From assembly GCF_022899355.1 (NCBI RefSeq), contig NZ_JALJCK010000007.1:248001-312000 (forward strand): 64,000 nucleotides of DNA. Direction: 5' to 3'. Below are positions 63,835 through 64,000 of this stretch, in pieces (within the stretch, counting starts at the first letter, position 1; the number at the start of each line of letters is the position of its first letter). The position numbers and the translations under genes are program-made. The stretch is from Shinella yambaruensis. Lineage in GTDB: Bacteria; Pseudomonadota; Alphaproteobacteria; Rhizobiales; Rhizobiaceae. The notes under the pieces are model-generated. The model was given only the letters and a program-made list of their open reading frames with translations, was not told where the DNA came from and made no database searches.

Positions 63835-64000
63835 ATGAACCCGAGCGTTGTGGTCTTCGATATTGGCGGTGTGCTGATCGACTGGAATCCCGCTTATCTC
63901 TATCGCCAGATCCTGCCGGACGAGGCGGCGGTTTCGGCCTTCCTGGCGGAGGTCTGCACTCCGGCGTGGAACGAGGCGTTCGATGCCGGGCGGCCGTTTG
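63835..64000 (+). CDS. HAD-superfamily hydrolase (partial, 3' end outside window)
   Basis: The first 55 codons are in the window. VVVFDIGGVLIDWNPAYLYR holds the HAD nucleophile motif (DIGGVL variant of DxDGT) seen in haloacid dehalogenase-like or phosphatase proteins. An in-frame ATG at 63814 would add seven residues. It follows GMC 2 by 75 bp and might be the last gene of the cluster or an unrelated one. The 75-bp gap includes a TTTTTATGCATGA stretch but no clear terminator. Confidence 0.75.
   Translation, partial: MNPSVVVFDIGGVLIDWNPAYLYRQILPDEAAVSAFLAEVCTPAWNEAFDAGRPF

Noticed and set aside
1-64000. CRISPR arrays, insertion sequences, tRNA and rRNA genes, integrase sites
   Set aside because: No regularly spaced repeats, transposase-like proteins or RNA gene signatures were seen on reading the window. 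tRNA absence was not tested by computation.

Overview
The window is about 65% GC and densely coded. Its gene content and codon usage point to an alphaproteobacterium of the order Rhizobiales, probably Rhizobiaceae (Ensifer, Shinella or Rhizobium-like). The main reasons are the nosRZDFYLX gene order, a dctA promoter of the rhizobial type, a PhnW-PhnA-PhnY phosphonate route whose active-site numbering matches what I recall for Sinorhizobium, and many ABC importers. I found no rRNA, tRNA, insertion sequence or CRISPR array. The density of catabolic and respiratory accessory genes would suit a chromid or megaplasmid, but that is inference.

Layout, left to right. 1-4986: a binding protein and permease pair facing left, divergent from a two-component system that overlaps a third, sensor-like binding protein gene. 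5046-5570: a Nudix hydrolase. 5590-16866: a complete 2-aminoethylphosphonate (2-AEP) module, with a LysR regulator, an Na/Pi transporter, phnW, phnA, phnY and a three-gene 2-AEP ABC importer whose permease is a fusion. 16906-21472: a GlxA-type and a DeoR-type regulator flanking an orphan terminator, followed by a dimethylglycine/sarcosine dehydrogenase. 21554-22000: a VOC protein. 22209-26982: dctDB divergent from dctA, with a textbook sigma-54 promoter. 27034-29174: an Lrp regulator, a methionine gamma-lyase-type PLP enzyme and a small XRE protein. 29249-32322: proVWX for betaine-type osmolytes. 32773-43334: nitrogen-oxide functions, with a RIC-type repair protein, a ferritin-like protein and the full nosRZDFYLX operon. 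43381-44715: a PAS-GGDEF protein. 44995-49172: ugpBAEC.

49198-64000 is the least familiar part. Around one XRE regulator lie a TIM-barrel (IolE-like fold) enzyme, a degenerate Gfo/Idh protein, a cupin-like protein of unknown family, a TPP enzyme resembling IolD, a HisD/HpsN-like dehydrogenase, a four-gene sugar-type ABC importer and two overlapping GMC oxidoreductases. A HAD-family gene starts at the right edge. The spaced repeat GCGTCA-N4-GCGTCA occurs upstream of both the regulator and the TPP gene, which suggests a single regulon. The gene families recall inositol catabolism, but the combination does not match any pathway I can name. This is the best candidate here for an undescribed system.

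How the genes work together: the organism appears able to take phosphorus, carbon and nitrogen from 2-AEP, with released phosphate handled by the Na/Pi protein. It can import glycerol phosphates, C4-dicarboxylates and betaines, and reduce N2O to N2.
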